64,000 bases of DNA. Source: Streptomyces bicolor. Lineage in GTDB: Bacteria > Actinomycetota > Actinomycetes > Streptomycetales > Streptomycetaceae. The stretch's first letter is position 1, and each line of letters opens with the position of its first letter. The notes beneath the pieces are model-generated. The model was not told where the DNA came from, ran no database searches, and saw only the letters and a program-made list of their open reading frames with translations. This document shows, piece after piece, positions 61,340 through 64,000 of the stretch. Location: positions 62,001-126,000 of the forward strand of contig NZ_JOFS01000009.1 of the NCBI RefSeq assembly GCF_000719285.1, read 5' to 3'. Made by a program: the position numbers and the translations under genes.

Positions 61340-62159
61340 CGCTGCCCTTCGTCACGGTCGGTGCCTTCGCGCAGACTTCGTAGGTGACCTTGTGCTCGTC
61401 CAGGTCCCGCAGCGCCTCCGCCGACGCCCCGTCGTCCACCAGGAGCAGGTCGAAGCGGGAGAGCGGGACCACCCGGTGCAGGGCGACCCGGGCGAGCTTG
61501 GTGTGGTCGATCAGCAGGACGTTGCGGGCGGCCGCGTCGAGCATGGCCCGCTTCACCGACACGATGTGCTGCTCCTGGTGGTAGGCGTAACCCCCGTGCA
61601 CGGCCGATGTGGACGCGAAGCACACGTCCACCCGCAGCTGCTCTATCGCCTCCACACAGGACACGCCGAGGAAGGAGGAGTGCAGCGGGTCGTAGTCGCC
61701 GCCGAGGGCCATGAGGTGGATGCCGCGCTGGTCGGAGAGGAGGTTGATCGCCTCCAGGAAGTTGGTGACGACCGTGAGGGGGGTCACCTCGCCGAGGCGC
61801 AGCCTGCGGGCTATCTCCAGGGTGGACGTGGAGTCGTCCAGCATGATCGCCATGCCGGGCTCGATCAGCTTCAGGGCTCGGTCGGCGACGGCGGCCTTCT
61901 CGGCGCGCATCGTCTTCAGCCGGTACTGCACGTTCGACTCGAAGACCCCGGAGGGCTGTGCGGTCACCCCGCCCCTGAACTTCCTTACGATCCCCTGCCG
62001 TTCGAGTTCGTCGAGATCCCGGTGGATGGTCATCAGGCTCACCCCGAACCGCTCGGCCAGCTCGGCGGCCGTCGCCGACCCGTCGGCGAGGACCTGCTCG
62101 GCCATGGCGGCCTGGCGGGCGGCGGGGCCCTGCTGTGCGCTGTTCATTGCCCGGTTCAC
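61317..62159 (-). CDS. DeoR/GlpR family transcriptional regulator
   Basis: A 280-residue repressor. DeoR helix-turn-helix at residues 17-70 (MAEQVLADGSATAAELAERFGVSLMTIHRDL in parts, then LERQGIVRKFRGGV) and a sugar-phosphate-sensing domain with MLDDSTSTLEIA and VVTNFLEA. The inducer is usually a phosphorylated sugar made by the pathway kinase, here the FGGY kinase product. Start GTG 62159 overlaps the preceding ATPase stop by 4 bp. It lies between the two ATPase genes, an unusual position for a regulator. Confidence 0.93.
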   Translation of the reverse strand: MNRAMNSAQQGPAARQAAMAEQVLADGSATAAELAERFGVSLMTIHRDLDELERQGIVRKFRGGVTAQPSGVFESNVQYRLKTMRAEKAAVADRALKLIEPGMAIMLDDSTSTLEIARRLRLGEVTPLTVVTNFLEAINLLSDQRGIHLMALGGDYDPLHSSFLGVSCVEAIEQLRVDVCFASTSAVHGGYAYHQEQHIVSVKRAMLDAAARNVLLIDHTKLARVALHRVVPLSRFDLLLVDDGASAEALRDLDEHKVTYEVCAKAPTVTKGSDDRAGAT

Positions 62160-63241
62160 TGTCCGATCCTTCGTCCTGGACGCTCCGGCCGGTCGGCCTC
62201 GAACAGGAGCAGGTTCTCAGGCCGGACCGACAGCCGTACCGGATCGTCGGGACGCAGCCCCGCCGTGTCGCCGCGCGGGGCGACCAGGGACACATGCTGC
62301 TCGCCGAGCCGGACGGTGACCTCGACGGACCGGCCGAGCACCTCGGTGACGTAGACCGTGCCGGCGAGTTCATGGCCGGAGCTCTCGCCGAGGGTGAGGT
62401 CGCGGGGCCGGACGCCGATCAGGACCTGCGTGCCGGGGGCCGCCTCGGCGCGGATCGGCAGCTCGACCTCGCCGTCCGCGGAACGGAAACCGCCGTCGGC
62501 GGCGATCGTCCCCGGCAGCAGGTTGATCCGGGGCCGCCCGAAAGCCCGCGCCACCTCCGTGTCGTACGGCCGGTACCAGATCTCCTCCCGCGTCCCCGTC
62601 TGCACGATCCGCCCGTCCCGGATCACCCCGATCCGGTCGCCGAGCGCCAGTGCCTCGACGGAGTCGTGGGTGACGTAGAGGGTCGTGGTGCGCCGCACCG
62701 CACCGATCGCCTTCAGCTCGGCCCGCATCTGCTGGCGCAGCTTGGCGTCGAGGTGGGACAAGGGCTCATCGAGGAGGAAGGCGCGGGCGGGCCGGACCAG
62801 GACGCGGCCGAGGGCGACGCGCTGGCGCTGGCCGTTGGACAGCCGGCCGACCGGGCGGTCCAGCAGGGCGGAGATGCCGAGGAGTTCGGCGATCTCGCCG
62901 ATCCGCTCCCGGGCCTGCGCGGCGGGCAGGCGGTGGCGTGGGGAGCGCAGCGGCGAGGCCAGGTTGTCGTAGGCCGACTTGTGCGGATAGAGGGCGTAGC
63001 TCTCGAAGCACATCGCCACGCCACGGTCGTACGGCTCGACACCGCGCATGTCCCTGCCGTCGAGCTCGACCGTGCCGGCGTCGGGGGTCTCCAGCCCGGC
63101 GACGGTCTTCAGGGTGGTGGTCTTGCCGGCGCCCGATGGGCCGAGCAGGCAGAAGAACTCGCCCTCCCGGACGTCCAGTTCCAGGTCGTCGAGTGCGGTG
63201 ACCTTGCCGTAGGTCTTGCGGACGCCGGACAGACGGATCAC
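62156..63241 (-). CDS. Sugar/polyol ABC transporter ATP-binding protein, second subunit
   Basis: A 361-residue CUT1 ATPase. Walker A LLGPSGAGKTTTLK (about residue 35), signature LSNGQRQRVALGR (about 137), Walker B FLLDEPLSHLD, switch His in YVTHDSVEA, and a C-terminal regulatory domain (GVRPRDLTL). The Q-loop reads AMCFESYALYPH, again with Glu for Gln. Start GTG 63241 overlaps the permease stop by 4 bp. Two non-identical ATPases in one operon suggest a heterodimeric motor, as in the Rhizobium glycerol importer GlpST. Confidence 0.92.
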   Translation of the reverse strand: MIRLSGVRKTYGKVTALDDLELDVREGEFFCLLGPSGAGKTTTLKTVAGLETPDAGTVELDGRDMRGVEPYDRGVAMCFESYALYPHKSAYDNLASPLRSPRHRLPAAQARERIGEIAELLGISALLDRPVGRLSNGQRQRVALGRVLVRPARAFLLDEPLSHLDAKLRQQMRAELKAIGAVRRTTTLYVTHDSVEALALGDRIGVIRDGRIVQTGTREEIWYRPYDTEVARAFGRPRINLLPGTIAADGGFRSADGEVELPIRAEAAPGTQVLIGVRPRDLTLGESSGHELAGTVYVTEVLGRSVEVTVRLGEQHVSLVAPRGDTAGLRPDDPVRLSVRPENLLLFEADRPERPGRRIGQ

Positions 63242-64000
63242 GACTTCACCGCCCCGAACGACAGGCCGCGCACCAGATACCGCTGGATGGTGAGGGCCAG
63301 CAGCAGCGGCGGTACGACGGAGACCAGCGCGGCGGCGGCCGTGAGGTTGTACTTGGGCCGGTCCCCGCCGAGGAAGGACAGCGCACCCACGGTCACGGTC
63401 TGGGCCTCGTTGGAGGTCAGGATGAGAGGGAAGACGAAGTTGTTCCAGGCGAAGATGAAGGCGAGCAGCGATACGGCCGCCACCCCCGGCTTGACCAGCG
63501 GCAGCGCCACCCTCACGAACGCCTGCTTGCGCGTGTAGCCGTCCAGCAGCGCCGCCTGTTCCAGTTCGGGCGTGAGATCGGCGAAGTACGACCGCATGAT
63601 CCACACGATCAGCGGCAGGGTGACGAGCTGGAGCACCCACACCATGCCGACGTACGTGTCGAACAGTCCGAGCTTCTGGTACAGCACGAACAGCGGGATG
63701 ATCACGGTCAGTTCGGGCGCGAACCGGAACGACAGCAGCGTGAACATCAGGTTCTCGGAGCCCTTGAACCGCCAGCGCGCCGACGCGTACGCCGCCGGAA
63801 GACCGACGATCAGCGAGAGGGCCACCGCGCCCAGCGACACCACCAGGCTGTTGACGAAGAACCGCACGAACGGGATGCCCTCGCTGTCGCCGAGGACGGT
63901 GCGGTAGCCGTCGAGGGTGGGGGAGAACGAGAAGTAGGTGGAGAAGAGTTCGTTCGTCGGCTTCAGCGACAGGATCACCATCCAGGCGATCGGGAACAGC
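63238..64000 (-). CDS. Sugar/polyol ABC transporter permease (MalG type), 5' end outside window
   Basis: The C-terminal 250 or so residues of a CUT1 permease; the reading frame is open through the right edge (…LFPIAWMVILSLKPTNE at the boundary). It has about five visible transmembrane helices and the EAA loop ELEQAALLDGYTRKQAF followed by ALPLVKPGV. It ends in the 4-bp overlap with the ATPase. The second permease and the binding protein should lie just outside the window to the right. Confidence 0.93.
   Translation of the reverse strand, partial: LFPIAWMVILSLKPTNELFSTYFSFSPTLDGYRTVLGDSEGIPFVRFFVNSLVVSLGAVALSLIVGLPAAYASARWRFKGSENLMFTLLSFRFAPELTVIIPLFVLYQKLGLFDTYVGMVWVLQLVTLPLIVWIMRSYFADLTPELEQAALLDGYTRKQAFVRVALPLVKPGVAAVSLLAFIFAWNNFVFPLILTSNEAQTVTVGALSFLGGDRPKYNLTAAAALVSVVPPLLLALTIQRYLVRGLSFGAVKS

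Overview
The window comes from a very GC-rich actinomycete chromosome, almost certainly a Streptomyces. Third codon positions are strongly GC-biased, GTG and TTG starts are common, purine-rich ribosome sites are plentiful, and the content is typical of the genus: regulator-dense, with sugar ABC importers, ECF sigma factors, secreted hydrolases and a mycothiol-type DsbA-fold protein. I see no tRNA, rRNA, CRISPR array, prophage or insertion sequence. About 58 protein genes can be supported.

Left part (1-13.4 kb, nearly all minus strand). First comes a glnX-glnH-(coiled-coil protein)-pknG amino-acid sensing module, transcribed leftwards and cut by the window edge. Next is a sugar operon (binding protein, two permeases, GH4 glycosidase, N-acetylglucosamine-kinase-like enzyme) preceded by a ROK repressor gene with a perfect palindromic operator. 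Its transporter lacks its own ATPase, as is usual for Streptomyces CUT1 importers that share MsiK.

13.4-25.7 kb: an MFS exporter divergent from a LysR gene; an MscS channel divergent from an HNH nuclease; a five-gene operon coding for an ECF sigma factor, a membrane-bound zinc anti-sigma factor and an ABC exporter; then a small acidic repeat protein translationally adjacent to malQ.

25.7-31.5 kb: two divergent regulator/target systems. A TetR gene and an FAD monooxygenase gene share a leader built from a striking array of 14-bp tandem operator-like units. A MarR gene faces two EamA exporters and a LysR gene across a 28-bp dyad.

31.5-41.2 kb: aminopeptidase N, a MazEF-type toxin-antitoxin pair, aspartate-semialdehyde dehydrogenase, a second ECF sigma/membrane partner pair, and a small island of a LuxR regulator with several short secreted or membrane proteins.

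41.2-55.6 kb: a large secreted subtilase, NUDIX hydrolase, Tat-type metallophosphoesterase, serine hydrolase, GT4 glycosyltransferase, a MocR regulator divergent from a small protein, a lone AbiEi-like protein with a nuclease-like C-terminus, and a second aminopeptidase N.

55.6-64 kb: a DsbA-fold nitroreductase-family gene, then a tightly overlapping minus-strand operon (CUT1 permease, ATPase, DeoR regulator, second ATPase, 2-hydroxyacid dehydrogenase, FGGY kinase, secreted glycerophosphodiesterase, zinc-ribbon protein) that looks like a polyol uptake and catabolism system. It runs off the right edge.
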